Below are positions 1 to 7,920 of a stretch of DNA of 33,529 nt, piece after piece (positions within the stretch are counted from its first letter, which is position 1; each line of letters opens with the position of its first letter). The notes beneath the pieces were generated by a model. It was not told where the DNA came from. It did not search any database and saw only the letters and a list, made by a program, of their open reading frames with translations. A program made the position numbers and the translations under genes. Location: the NCBI GenBank assembly GCA_028292305.1, contig JAQGMQ010000920.1:1-33529 (forward strand), written 5' to 3'. Source of the DNA: Rhodoferax sp. (lineage in GTDB: Bacteria; Pseudomonadota; Gammaproteobacteria; Burkholderiales; Burkholderiaceae_C).

Positions 1-348
1 CCACCGAAGCTGTGCGAAGCAGGATCCGCGCGGTCGTATGCTTCTGTTTCTACTATCACTCCGCCTACACCGTTGACCAGAAGGGTCAAGCCAATAAGTT
101 GTGGTGCGACAACATGGGCCGGTTTTAAGAAGTCAATCCCGACAACAGTTGACTGAGGCGCCATCTGGGACATGCTTGTTCTACGTTGACTACAGTCCGG
201 GGCTACTGCCAATGGTCGGTCCGCGCTTCCGTGAACCGTTGAAGTAATGCATTTTTCTTTGACCCATGAGCGTCAGAGTTGAGAGATATCGATATCAAGT
301 TCGATCGCGGTTTGCTCCACAATCTTCTGCGGATGCGCCGCGTCCACT
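1..348. other. Left-edge stretch with no recognised gene
   Basis: No recognised gene lies before the PhnA-like gene. A plus frame open from the left edge (bases 3-128, ending in TAA after about 41 codons) could be the tail of a gene outside the window, but its translation resembles nothing I know. The minus ORF at 203-388 has no convincing ribosome site or family resemblance. Confidence 0.3.
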
Positions 349-376
349 TTGGTGCTTCAGGCTGCCATCCTACAAT
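349..376 (+). promoter_or_regulatory. Candidate sigma-70 promoter for the PhnA-like gene
   Basis: TTGGTG (349-354) and TACAAT (371-376) are separated by 16 nt and lie about 70 nt upstream of the ATG at 449. The match to the -35/-10 consensus is reasonable by eye; no transcription data support it. Confidence 0.4.
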
Positions 377-448
377 TAAACGCACCAAAATTGCCCGCCC
401 GGCAGAGCTGTCGAAACTACGATCGCTGCATCACTACAAAGGAGTTTC

Positions 449-1438
449 ATGAACGCAGCTTATGGCGCACGCGCCGAGGGATTGGGGAGGGTCGACGAGG
501 ATGGTGTCGTTAGCCACGCAAGCGTAAGCGGCGTGAGTTGGGGCGCGATCTTCGCGGGAGCCGCTGGCGCCGCAGCGCTCTCCCTCATCCTTCTTATCTT
601 GGGCACCGGGTTGGGTCTGTCGTCGGTTTCTCCTTGGGCGCAGTCGGGCATCGACGCTGGTACGTTCGGCGTGTCCACCATCATCTGGATCACTTTCACG
701 CAGCTCGCTGCCTCCGGCATGGGCGGCTACCTGGCTGGCCGGCTGCGGTCTAAATGGGTCGGCGTCCACACCGATGAGACCTACTTCCGCGATACGGCCC
801 ACGGCTTCCTGGCGTGGTCGGTGGCGACACTCGTGACGGCCGCCATGCTGACCTCCGCTATCGGCGCCATTGTGAGCGGTGGCGCGAAGGCCGGCGCGTC
901 GGGAGCTGGAAGTGCGGCGACCGCTGCCGTGACGGCGGGGGCGGCCGCGGCGGCGGGGTCCACATCCTCGGCGAGCGACTCAAACAGCTATTTCATCGAC
1001 TCGCTGTTCCGTAAGGCTGCGTCGCCCCAAGCCGCGCCCCAGCCCGACGCGGTCGCGCCCAATGCCGGCGCGAGTTCGGCCGGAGCTCCCGTGCCCAATG
1101 CTTCGGACGTTAGCGCCTCGACGGCCGAAGTGGCCCGCATCTTCTCCGCTGGCCTCAGCTCCAGCGCCGCACTGCCTGCCGACGACGTCAAATACGTCGG
1201 CCAAGTGGTGGCCCAGCGCGCTGGAATCTCGCAAGCCGATGCTGAAAAGCGCGTGACCGACACCTACGCCAAGGCGCAGGCCAAGATCGAGGAGGCCAAG
1301 ACCCAAGCCAAGGACGCGGCTGACAAGGCCCGTAAGGCGTCAGCGTACGCCGCCCTCTGGCTTTTCGTCTCGTTGCTGGCCGGCGCGTTTGTCGCCAGCC
1401 TGGCGGCCACCTACGGCGGCCGCCGCCGGGATCTTTAA
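449..1438 (+). CDS. PhnA-like integral membrane protein
   Basis: This 329-residue membrane protein has hydrophobic segments at about residues 31-58, 72-96, 119-145 and 299-321. A long Ala/Ser/Pro-rich linker (about 145-225) and a charged, Ala/Lys-rich helical stretch (about 262-297) separate the last two. The N-terminal VSWGAIFAGA block and the RDTAHGFLAWS block are typical of proteins annotated as 'PhnA-like' in Burkholderiales and rhizobia. The name is historical and does not imply phosphonate metabolism; the function is unknown. The ATG at 449 follows AAAGGAG at good spacing. A 24-codon gene begins 18 nt after the stop and both precede one terminator, so they are probably co-transcribed. 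The family call is from memory of the motif pattern. Confidence 0.75.
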   Translation: MNAAYGARAEGLGRVDEDGVVSHASVSGVSWGAIFAGAAGAAALSLILLILGTGLGLSSVSPWAQSGIDAGTFGVSTIIWITFTQLAASGMGGYLAGRLRSKWVGVHTDETYFRDTAHGFLAWSVATLVTAAMLTSAIGAIVSGGAKAGASGAGSAATAAVTAGAAAAAGSTSSASDSNSYFIDSLFRKAASPQAAPQPDAVAPNAGASSAGAPVPNASDVSASTAEVARIFSAGLSSSAALPADDVKYVGQVVAQRAGISQADAEKRVTDTYAKAQAKIEEAKTQAKDAADKARKASAYAALWLFVSLLAGAFVASLAATYGGRRRDL

Positions 1439-1456
1439 CCCACCAAGGAGACTCTC

Positions 1457-1531
1457 ATGCGATCACTGCTCTTATTATTTCTGGGCATCCCAATTCCCAT
1501 CATCATCCTTATCGCGCTTTTCGTGCATTGA
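1457..1531 (+). CDS. 24-residue hydrophobic membrane micro-protein
   Basis: This frame is too short for the ORF track. It begins at an ATG preceded by CAAGGAG with good spacing and ends in TGA 24 codons later. Almost the whole product is one hydrophobic segment with a Pro-containing core (GIPIPIIILIALF), flanked by an N-terminal Arg and a C-terminal His. It lies 18 nt after the PhnA-like gene and a few bases before a strong terminator, which is where a genuine last gene of a dicistron would sit. Its role is unknown; a partner or regulator of the PhnA-like membrane protein is an inference from position only. Confidence 0.7.
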   Translation: MRSLLLLFLGIPIPIIILIALFVH

Positions 1532-1535
1532 TAAC

Positions 1536-1560
1536 AAGGGAGCCTTCTGGCTCCCTTTTT
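1536..1560 (+). terminator. Rho-independent terminator
   Basis: A perfect 9-bp stem (AAGGGAGCC / GGCTCCCTT) with a TTCT loop runs into a T tract immediately after the 24-codon gene. It should end the PhnA-like transcript. Confidence 0.9.
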
Positions 1561-1667
1561 CATTCCGCCGGCCGCGCGTAGGAGCGAGCGCACGCCTACT
1601 GGGCTGTGGCGCCTATCGGTTTCGAAGAGACACCAGCCCATAGTCGTGTCACACATACAAGGCTCGC

Positions 1668-3125
1668 ATGTCCCACGACCTCATAGAACGACTCCCTACC
1701 ACCGCACCATCCTCCACCAAAAGCGCTTTGTCCGCAGACCTGCCTGAGCACGCATCCCTCCACAAGAGGCTCTTCGCGGGCATTCCTGCTTCCACCCTGC
1801 AAGCCGAGGCGGCCTCCTTTCTTCGGTCCCAAATTGATCTGCTGGATCCGGCCGGCTGCGATCTGCCCGAATCGCCTGAAGGACTCGAGCAGTGGATGGC
1901 CGACGGGGCCACGGGCGCGACCGACAAATACGCGGCCTACCTCGACGCCCGCAAGGCTGGCGCGCCGCGCCGCTTTTTTACCAACCGCGCCCACGCCCTG
2001 TATTTCCTGAGGGCCGTCGCGCCCACCAAGTTGGCCGATGGCTCATGGCTCTACGGCCTACTGCAGCACTGGCGCAATCCCAAGTTTTCCGATCTGATCC
2101 GCACTTACGTCGAGGAATTGGGCGAAGGCGCGTCCGACAAGAACCACGTGGTCCTCTACCGGCAATTGCTGGCGCGGCACGGCCTGGATCCCGTTGAGGA
2201 TCTGCCCGACGCTTTCTACACGCAGGGGGCGGTTCAACTGAGCCTCGCCTGCAACGCCGAGGAGTTCTTGCCGGAAGTAATCGGGTTCAACCTGGGCTAC
2301 GAGCAGTTGCCGCTGCACCTGCTCATCACGGCTTACGAGCTCAATGAGCTCGGCATCGATCCTTACTATTTCACGCTGCACGTGACGGTCGACAACGCCG
2401 ACACTGGTCATGCCAAACGCGCGGTGCAGGCGACGTTGGACAACCTTCCCCGCATCGGCGACCCCGCGGATTTCTGGCGCAGGGCGCGCGTCGGCTATCA
2501 GTTAAGCAACGCCGGCCTGGGCACGAACGACGTCATCGCCAATTTCGACATCGGCGCCGAGGTGGTTCGGATTTTCAAGCACAAGAGCGGCGCGGGACAA
2601 GGCGCCCATTCCGACTATTGCCGCGTCGCGGGACGCAGCGTGAATGACTGGCTGTCCGACCCAGAAAACATCCCCGCCTTCCTGGCGGCTTTGGAGGCGG
2701 CTGGCTGGATCAAGCGGGGAGCGCCGGCCGAGGAGAGCAGATTCTGGGGATTGCTTCTGGGCGACCGCGCGGAGATGTTCGGCGTGTTCAGCAGCTACGA
2801 GCTTCAGGTGATCCACGATTGGATTCGGGGTGACGCCAGCGCGGACGGCAAGCCCTTCACCGAGGAGCCGAGCGCGGATGGTCAGCCAAGGCGCCCGAGC
2901 TTTCGCGTGGCAGCCCGTCTCGCCGCAGCGCGGGGACAATCCCCTCTCGCCACCGAGCCTGCACACGACACGCTGGACAGCGATCTGCAGGCCCTGGCAG
3001 AGCAGCTGCCTGGATTGGACGAGGACGGGCAGGCCGCGATGCTCGTGCAAGCCATGGCGCCCTCACAGCACTGGACGCTGGCGGGGTTGAGGGCGACGCA
3101 GTTGTTCGTCGAGCGTTCGCGCTGA
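1668..3125 (+). CDS. Iron-containing redox enzyme, haem-oxygenase-like (HDO) fold
   Basis: This 485-residue protein resembles the 'iron-containing redox enzyme family' (Haem_oxygenase_2), helical non-haem iron oxygenases. Candidate metal ligands are E149/E150 and H160 in the VEELGEG...NHVVLY region, then E212, H238, D242/D245 and H248 in the GYEQLPLH...YYFTLHVTVDNADTGH region. That is the E/H...E...D..H spacing expected of a diiron HDO protein. It is longer than a minimal HDO domain; the last 200 residues form a C-terminal extension I cannot assign. The substrate is unknown. The ATG at 1668 has AAGG 7 nt upstream. The gene converges on the repair operon, leaving 47 nt between stops. That gap holds a GC-only palindrome (GCGCCCGGGCGC) without a T tract. 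Confidence 0.75.
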   Translation: MSHDLIERLPTTAPSSTKSALSADLPEHASLHKRLFAGIPASTLQAEAASFLRSQIDLLDPAGCDLPESPEGLEQWMADGATGATDKYAAYLDARKAGAPRRFFTNRAHALYFLRAVAPTKLADGSWLYGLLQHWRNPKFSDLIRTYVEELGEGASDKNHVVLYRQLLARHGLDPVEDLPDAFYTQGAVQLSLACNAEEFLPEVIGFNLGYEQLPLHLLITAYELNELGIDPYYFTLHVTVDNADTGHAKRAVQATLDNLPRIGDPADFWRRARVGYQLSNAGLGTNDVIANFDIGAEVVRIFKHKSGAGQGAHSDYCRVAGRSVNDWLSDPENIPAFLAALEAAGWIKRGAPAEESRFWGLLLGDRAEMFGVFSSYELQVIHDWIRGDASADGKPFTEEPSADGQPRRPSFRVAARLAAARGQSPLATEPAHDTLDSDLQALAEQLPGLDEDGQAAMLVQAMAPSQHWTLAGLRATQLFVERSR

Positions 3126-3172
3126 ATCCGAGGAAATCGTTGCGGCGCCCGGGCGCGCATAGCTCCCTCTCG

Positions 3173-3946
3173 CTAGTCTTTGAGCTCTATCCACGTCGGA
3201 GCATGATCACTCGGCTTCTCCAGGGCGCGCACGAACCTGTCCACCCCAGCGGACACCATCTTTTTGGAGACGGTCGGGCTCATGAGCAGATGGTCGATGC
3301 GCAAGCCCGCGTCGCGGTCAAAGTGATTTCTAAAATAATCCCAGAACGTGAAGATGGGCTTGTCTGGGGACTGTTTGTAGAGGGCGTCGGTCCAACCCTG
3401 CTTCAAAAGGCGCTGATAGGCTTCGCGGCTTCCGGGTTGAAGAAGTGCGTCCTTCTTCCAGGACATCGGCGAGTAAATGTCCGCATCGGTGGGGACCACG
3501 TTGTAATCCCCGGCCAACACGACGGGATGTTTTGATTTCAACAATGCTGCCGCATGGGCGTTGAAGCGCTCGAACCATTCGAGCTTGTAGTCGAATTTGG
3601 GACCTGGCTGGGGATTGCCATTCGGCAGATACAGGCAGCCGATCAACATTCCGTGCACAGCCGCTTCGAGGTAGCGGCTCTGCGTGGGGTCCGGGTCGTC
3701 GGGCAATCCCCTTCGAATTTCCAGCGGCTGCGAGCCCTTAGCCAGAATCGCCACGCCGTTCCAGGATTTCTGCCCGTGCACCAGCGCTTCATATCCAGCT
3801 TCCTCGACCGCCTCGCGCGGAAAGTCGGCGGTCTGGCATTTGAGTTCCTGCAGACATACGATGTCAGGCTGGGTCTCGGCGAGCCATGCCGTGAGGATTT
3901 TGATTCGGTTTCGAACGCCGTTGATGTTGAAGGTCGCGATGCGCAT
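3173..3946 (-). CDS. xth: Exodeoxyribonuclease III (AP endonuclease)
   Basis: This 257-residue enzyme belongs to the exonuclease III / APE1 family. It cuts DNA at abasic sites and trims 3' ends from duplex DNA in base-excision repair. The visible catalytic blocks are N7 (NINGVRNR), E34 (LQELK), GDYNVVPTDAD, the DYFRNHFDRDAGLRIDHLL segment, and the C-terminal SDHAPTW with the catalytic His. The length matches the family (E. coli Xth has 268 residues). It starts 12 nt after the stop of the 103-residue gene and is the last gene of the hemerythrin-DUF3606-ligD-orf103-xth operon. The pairing suggests it prepares ends or processes lesions together with LigD. The protein looks complete. Confidence 0.93.
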   Translation of the reverse strand: MRIATFNINGVRNRIKILTAWLAETQPDIVCLQELKCQTADFPREAVEEAGYEALVHGQKSWNGVAILAKGSQPLEIRRGLPDDPDPTQSRYLEAAVHGMLIGCLYLPNGNPQPGPKFDYKLEWFERFNAHAAALLKSKHPVVLAGDYNVVPTDADIYSPMSWKKDALLQPGSREAYQRLLKQGWTDALYKQSPDKPIFTFWDYFRNHFDRDAGLRIDHLLMSPTVSKKMVSAGVDRFVRALEKPSDHAPTWIELKD

Positions 3947-3958
3947 GGACGGCGCTTT

Positions 3959-4270
3959 CTATTGAAGGTCGGTCGAGGCCCAGGCCACCTCGTAGATTTC
4001 ACTCAAGGCGGCGACGGTTCGCGCCAGCGCAGCCATGCGAACGCACTCTTCGTCGGCGTCACATGCGCCAAGATCGAACACTGCGACGCGCCAGTTTCGG
4101 TCCGCGCCCGTTCCGGGCATAAGGGCCTCAACCTTCATGCCGCCGGCGACTTTCAGCAGGCGCGCATTGATGACGTCCAGGAGGGTCGTCTCCGCGAGGC
4201 GGGATTTGCCGACGGCCTCCCGCCAATCGACGATGTCCAACTGCAGAGAAATAGCCGTTTGCTTTTTCAC
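3959..4270 (-). CDS. Conserved-looking 103-residue protein coupled to ligD
   Basis: I do not recognise the family. The ORF track shows a longer ATG frame (to 4420), but that extension lies inside ligD. The likely start is the GTG at 4270, whose GTGA overlaps the ligD TGA by 4 nt, a classic translational-coupling arrangement. The product would be 103 residues, soluble, with no signal peptide: a beta-like start (KKQTAISLQLDIVDW), a helical middle and a helical C-terminus (VRMAALARTVAALSEIYEVAW). Its stop is 12 nt from the xth start. Its place between ligD and xth suggests a repair accessory role, but that is inference from context only. Confidence 0.7.
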   Translation of the reverse strand: MKKQTAISLQLDIVDWREAVGKSRLAETTLLDVINARLLKVAGGMKVEALMPGTGADRNWRVAVFDLGACDADEECVRMAALARTVAALSEIYEVAWASTDLQ

Positions 4271-6801
4271 GGTTTGAAGCCCAGCGTCTTCATGGCCGCC
4301 GTCAGCGACCGGGCCGCCCTTGCATACCCCGCCCAAGGCTCGTTGCCCTTGTCCAAGCGCGTCTGGGCGCTTCTGACCGTCCAATGGTCGCCGCCGCGCA
4401 GGGCGGGCAGCTCCGCCCATTCCACCGGCACCGAGATGCCCAAGCCGGGCCGCGCCCGCGCCGACCAGGCGCAGACTGTGGTCGCGCCAAGGCCGTTGCG
4501 CAAGTAATCGATGAAGATTTTGCCCACCCGGTTTTTCGGGCCGCTCTTGCTAACGAACATCTTTGGGAGGGTGCGTGAGAGGTGTGTCACCACCGCCTGG
4601 GAGAAGCCTTTGGCCGCGTCCCAGTCGTGCGTCTTCTTGATCGGCACCACCACGTGCAGGCCCTTGCCGCCGCTGGTCTTCAGGAACGCAGGCAACCCCA
4701 GCTGCTCGAGGAACAGATGCATGACGTGGGCCGCCTCCTGGATAGCTTTCCAATCGACCCCTTCGCCAGGGTCAAGGTCGAAGATGATCCGGTCGGGATG
4801 CTCGAAGGAGGAGGTCGACGTGTTGAGTGTGTGGATTTCCACGACGTTCCACTGCGCGGCCGAGAGAAGCCCTTCCCTGCCGGCGACCTCCAGCATCGCC
4901 GGGTGGCTCATGTAAAGGGCGGGGTCGAGCTGGCGAATGCCCGGCAGCTTCTCGACCTCGGCATGCTTCTGGAAAAACAGCTGGCCGCCGATGCCGGCGG
5001 GCGCGCGCACCAGCGAGACCGGCCGGCCTTTAAGGTGCTCCATCATCAGGCCCCCGATGAGGCCGTAGTAGCGGACTAGCTCCAACTTCGTAATGCCGGA
5101 GCTCGCGTCGATCACCCGCTCGGGGTTGGTGACGCGCAGCTTGGTGGACAAGGCCTGCGAGGCTTCGTCCCGCGCCGCCGCTTTCTTCGCGGGCGTCTGC
5201 TTGGGCGCCTTCGGCGCGCTCACCGCGCGCTCGCGGACGATGGACTTGGCCGGCTTGTCGGTCCGCAGACCATGGAACACGGAGTGGCGGATGTGGTTGT
5301 CGTTGGTCCACTCGGCGAACGTGACCTCCGCGACCATGGTCGGCTTGACCCAGTGCGGCCGTCCGATGATCCCAACTTTCGACCCGAAGGGACTGGCGCT
5401 CGCCACGACCTTGTCCAGCTTCGCCTTGATGTCGGCCAGCACTTCCTGGTTGAAGCCCGTGCCGACGTTTCCCGCGTAGACCAGCCGACCCATATCGTCG
5501 TGCACACCCAACAGCAGCGACCCGATGCCGGAGCGCGACCCTTTCGGATCCGTCCACCCACCGATGACGAACTCTTGCCGATGGCTGCATTTGAGCTTGA
5601 TCCAGGTCGGCGAGCGCGACGAGGTGTAGGTCGAATCCTTGCGCTTGCCGATCACACCCTCGAGGCCCAGCTGGCAGGCCGACTTGACCAAGCTCGCCGG
5701 GGGCGCGTCGAAGCTCTCGCTGAACCGCACGGCGTCCGAGCCTTCGCCCAAAGCGTCTTTCAGCAGCGCGCGGCGGGCTTCCAGCGGAACCCCGCGCAGG
5801 TTGTAGCCATTCAGGTAGGGCGCATCGAACACAAAGTAGGCGATGTCGTTGGCTCGGGCCGAGTCGAACGCGTTTTGCAGCGCGCCGAAGTTGGGGATGC
5901 CATGCTCGTCGGCGACGATGATCTCGCCGTCATACCAGCCTGCGGGGAGCTTCAACTTCTTGATCGAGGCATGCAGGGGCTTTAGCTTGGAGGTCCAGTC
6001 GTTGCCATTGCGGGTGAACAACTGGACGTCGTCGCCATCGACCCGAGACAGCAGGCGATAGCCATCGAATTTTGACTCCCACGCCCAGTCCTCGAAGTCC
6101 GACGGCGGGCTGTCTGCCAGGGTGGCAAGCTGGGGGGCCAGCTTGGCGGGGAGGGCGGCTTTCACGGCTTCGGGATGGGGGGTCTCGGCGTCGTCCGATG
6201 CGGGGGCGGAAGAGGCCGGTTTATTTGAGAGCTGGATCTTTGTCTTCGCGGGGGCGTCCAGGTCCTTGACGCTGTCGGGGAATTGGTCGACGACGCTGAA
6301 TTCACTAGCCGACTTGACGAACTGATCCTTCTCCTTGATCAGCAGCCAGGCTTCTTGCTTCTCACGGTTTTTGATTCGGATGAGCGCCCACTTGCCGCGC
6401 ATCTTGAATCCCAGCATCTCGAATTTGAGGTTGCCGTCCTTGTAGCCCTGGTGGGGATCGCCGATCGGCGTCCAGATGCCCTTGTCCCAGATGATCACTT
6501 TGCCCGCGCCATATTGCTTCGGCGGAATAGTGCCCTCGAACGCGGAGTAGGAGATGGGGTGGTCCTCGACGTGGACCGCCATGCGCTTCTCCGTGGGGTC
6601 GTAGCTCGGGCCTTTGGGGACGGCCCAGCTCTTCATGGTCCCGTCGAGTTCCAGCCGGAAGTCGTAGTGCAGCCGGCTGGCCCAATGCTTCTGGATCACG
6701 AAGTTCAAATGTGCGCCCCCCTCGTCCCCGCCCTCCGCGGGCTCCGAGGTGATGCCGAAATCGCGCTTGGACTTGTAGAGGGCGAGCTTGTCTTCAGCCA
6801 T
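4267..6801 (-). CDS. ligD: ATP-dependent DNA ligase D (LigD), PE-LIG-POL
   Basis: LigD joins broken DNA ends in bacterial NHEJ, usually with Ku. At 844 residues it has three domains. The N-terminal 3'-phosphoesterase (about 10-190) has H39, H45-Y-D47-F-R49, H77, H81 and Y85. The ATP ligase (about 210-520) has adenylated Lys244 in ESKFDGYR, the DGE motif (E293), EGVIGKR and the WIKLK motif. The C-terminal primase-polymerase (about 555-840) has the metal-binding DLDPGEG and GGKGLHVVVP. This order is the Pseudomonas-type one. The ORF track starts at 6858, but the ATG at 6801 follows GCGGAG and begins with MAEDKLALYKSKRDF, a more typical N-terminus. It starts 16 nt after DUF3606 and overlaps the next gene by 4 nt. 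No Ku gene is in the window. Confidence 0.95.
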   Translation of the reverse strand: MAEDKLALYKSKRDFGITSEPAEGGDEGGAHLNFVIQKHWASRLHYDFRLELDGTMKSWAVPKGPSYDPTEKRMAVHVEDHPISYSAFEGTIPPKQYGAGKVIIWDKGIWTPIGDPHQGYKDGNLKFEMLGFKMRGKWALIRIKNREKQEAWLLIKEKDQFVKSASEFSVVDQFPDSVKDLDAPAKTKIQLSNKPASSAPASDDAETPHPEAVKAALPAKLAPQLATLADSPPSDFEDWAWESKFDGYRLLSRVDGDDVQLFTRNGNDWTSKLKPLHASIKKLKLPAGWYDGEIIVADEHGIPNFGALQNAFDSARANDIAYFVFDAPYLNGYNLRGVPLEARRALLKDALGEGSDAVRFSESFDAPPASLVKSACQLGLEGVIGKRKDSTYTSSRSPTWIKLKCSHRQEFVIGGWTDPKGSRSGIGSLLLGVHDDMGRLVYAGNVGTGFNQEVLADIKAKLDKVVASASPFGSKVGIIGRPHWVKPTMVAEVTFAEWTNDNHIRHSVFHGLRTDKPAKSIVRERAVSAPKAPKQTPAKKAAARDEASQALSTKLRVTNPERVIDASSGITKLELVRYYGLIGGLMMEHLKGRPVSLVRAPAGIGGQLFFQKHAEVEKLPGIRQLDPALYMSHPAMLEVAGREGLLSAAQWNVVEIHTLNTSTSSFEHPDRIIFDLDPGEGVDWKAIQEAAHVMHLFLEQLGLPAFLKTSGGKGLHVVVPIKKTHDWDAAKGFSQAVVTHLSRTLPKMFVSKSGPKNRVGKIFIDYLRNGLGATTVCAWSARARPGLGISVPVEWAELPALRGGDHWTVRSAQTRLDKGNEPWAGYARAARSLTAAMKTLGFKP

Positions 6802-6817
6802 CGCGACTCCGCTGGGT

Positions 6818-7000
6818 CTACTTGCCTCTTTTGAGATGAGCCTCCACCGCGGCGGCACTGGTGCCCACGGCCTTGACGGCCGCTTTCAGCTCCTCGTGGC
6901 TGACCTCGAATTTTTTGCTCCAGTCGCGCAACTCGTAGTCCTCATTCACGTTGATGCGCGAGCGGTCCTGTCCGGCGGATTTGGTCTTGTCGTCTGCCAT
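6818..7000 (-). CDS. DUF3606 domain protein
   Basis: This small, very polar 60-residue protein has the DUF3606 signature: DRSRINVNEDYELRDWSKKF followed by V(S/T)xEELKAAVKAVGTSAAAVEAHL. The family is short, soluble and of unknown function, and is often found next to stress or plasmid genes. The ORF track begins 7 codons earlier, but the ATG at 7000 has a strong AAGGAG upstream, so I use it. It sits 22 nt after the hemerythrin stop and 16 nt before ligD, clearly inside the operon. The predicted helix-turn-helix-like layout could suggest nucleic-acid binding, but nothing in the sequence proves this. Confidence 0.88.
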   Translation of the reverse strand: MADDKTKSAGQDRSRINVNEDYELRDWSKKFEVSHEELKAAVKAVGTSAAAVEAHLKRGK

Positions 7001-7022
7001 GGTGGTCTCCTTGGTTTGCAAA

Positions 7023-7505
7023 TCAGATTCGGGCGGCCATCAGTTCCTGTTTTCGAGCGAGCATTTTTTCGCCAAGCGCAAACATGTCCAGTTTTGTCGC
7101 TTTAACCTTCGGAAACATTTCGTTCTGCTCCTCCTTGACATGGTGCTTGACGTATTCCCCCATGACCTTGACCTTGGCGTCATACATCTCGCCGTCTGGC
7201 TCGACTCCCTCAACCTGCGCAATTAAATCTTTTAAGGTGGCGTGCTCGACCGTAGCTTCGGGCACCAGCTCTTTGTCTTTCAAAGGCGCCTTTACCGCAG
7301 GATAAAAGATCTCTTCCTCGATTTCCGCATGTACCGTGAGCTCCCGGCAAATCTGTGCCACGATCTTGGATTTCTTTGCAGAGGAGCGTGCACCTTCGAA
7401 CTCCTCGAAGAGATCGCTCACCAGCTTGCGATCGGCGCGAAGGATAGCGGTCGCCTCCCCGGGCTGAACAGTTTTTTTCGCGCTAGGTTTTTTTGCAGTG
7501 GCCAT
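7023..7505 (-). CDS. Hemerythrin HHE-domain protein, copy 1 (first His replaced)
   Basis: This 160-residue four-helix non-haem iron protein is the first gene of the repair operon. The N-terminal 16 residues are Lys/Ala-rich (MATAKKPSAKK). The HHE ligand blocks are VHAEIEEEIFYP, VEHATLKDL and KHHVKEEQNEMFP. The first block reads RADRKLV, so the usual first-helix His (H26 in copy 2, RADHKLV) is Arg here: codon CGC against CAC. That may weaken or alter the diiron site. The ATG at 7505 follows AAAGGAA; the longer ORF-track start at 7571 is unlikely. It is about 87% identical by hand count to the gene at 26639-27121. Oxygen, NO or iron sensing or storage is the usual idea for the family; the exact role here is unknown. 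Confidence 0.92.
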   Translation of the reverse strand: MATAKKPSAKKTVQPGEATAILRADRKLVSDLFEEFEGARSSAKKSKIVAQICRELTVHAEIEEEIFYPAVKAPLKDKELVPEATVEHATLKDLIAQVEGVEPDGEMYDAKVKVMGEYVKHHVKEEQNEMFPKVKATKLDMFALGEKMLARKQELMAARI

Positions 7506-7540
7506 GATGATTCCTTTTGTCGCGGGGCCGGCGATCGCCA

Positions 7541-7569
7541 GCTGCCCAGGATGATTCCTGCAGGGTTCC
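7541..7569 (-). promoter_or_regulatory. Candidate ECF-type promoter element upstream of hemerythrin copy 1
   Basis: On the minus strand GGAACC (7569-7564) and GGCAGC (7546-7541) are separated by exactly 17 nt and end 35 nt before the ATG. The same pair and spacing occur upstream of hemerythrin copy 2, while the spacer is less conserved. GGAAC is a common -35 element for ECF sigma factors; the -10 element is not one I recognise. Confidence 0.35.
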
Positions 7570-7804
7570 ATCGTTCGCGTCGGAATTCAGCTTGGATGGA
7601 TGTAGGCCTGCTACCGATGCGATTTGGGGTGCTGCTTGCCAGCGACAACGGGCGAGCTACAGGGCGTTGACCTACGCGGGTCCCTGGCGCCTTGCCCGCG
7701 CTTTCGCTTTAATTGCCGAAGACGTTGAATTGCTATCCAAATTTGAGTTCTCGCCATGAAACTCAGGCGCGGACCGCCAGTTATGCCGGCAAATTCCCCA
7801 ACAG

Positions 7805-7920
7805 TGAGGTTCGAAAGCACGTAGCGTCTTGGCTTCGCGGCAGGAGCCACGACAGCCAGCCAGAACAAACGTGAAGCCAAGCAGGCCCGACTCCACGCCT
7901 GGCACGACCATCAAATTCCC
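7805..7920 (-). pseudogene. Decayed 3' fragment of a small membrane-protein gene
   Basis: Read on the minus strand, this piece encodes LMVVPGVESGLLGFTFVLAG and then a stretch ending KTLRAFEP. It matches the C-terminal third of the small membrane protein at 22159-22434 (LVLVPGMESALLGFAFVQAA ... LKLLRSFQT). The N-terminal part and a start codon are missing and the upstream frame reads into unrelated sequence, so this looks like a truncated relic. The surrounding 7570-8090 holds no other recognisable gene. A short hairpin (GCTCGG at 8006-8011 / CCGAGC at 8020-8025) is present but not convincing as a terminator. Confidence 0.5.

Noticed and set aside
3145-3156. GCGCCCGGGCGC palindrome between convergent genes
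   Set aside because: A 12-bp GC palindrome without a loop or T tract is not convincing as an intrinsic terminator.
3554-4507. 317-residue plus-strand ORF opposite xth, orf103 and ligD
   Set aside because: It lies antisense to three well-supported genes and its translation shows no family features; it is a GC-driven shadow.
5272-5985. 237-residue plus-strand ORF within ligD
   Set aside because: It is fully antisense to the LigD ligase domain, with no ribosome site and composition typical of a shadow frame.
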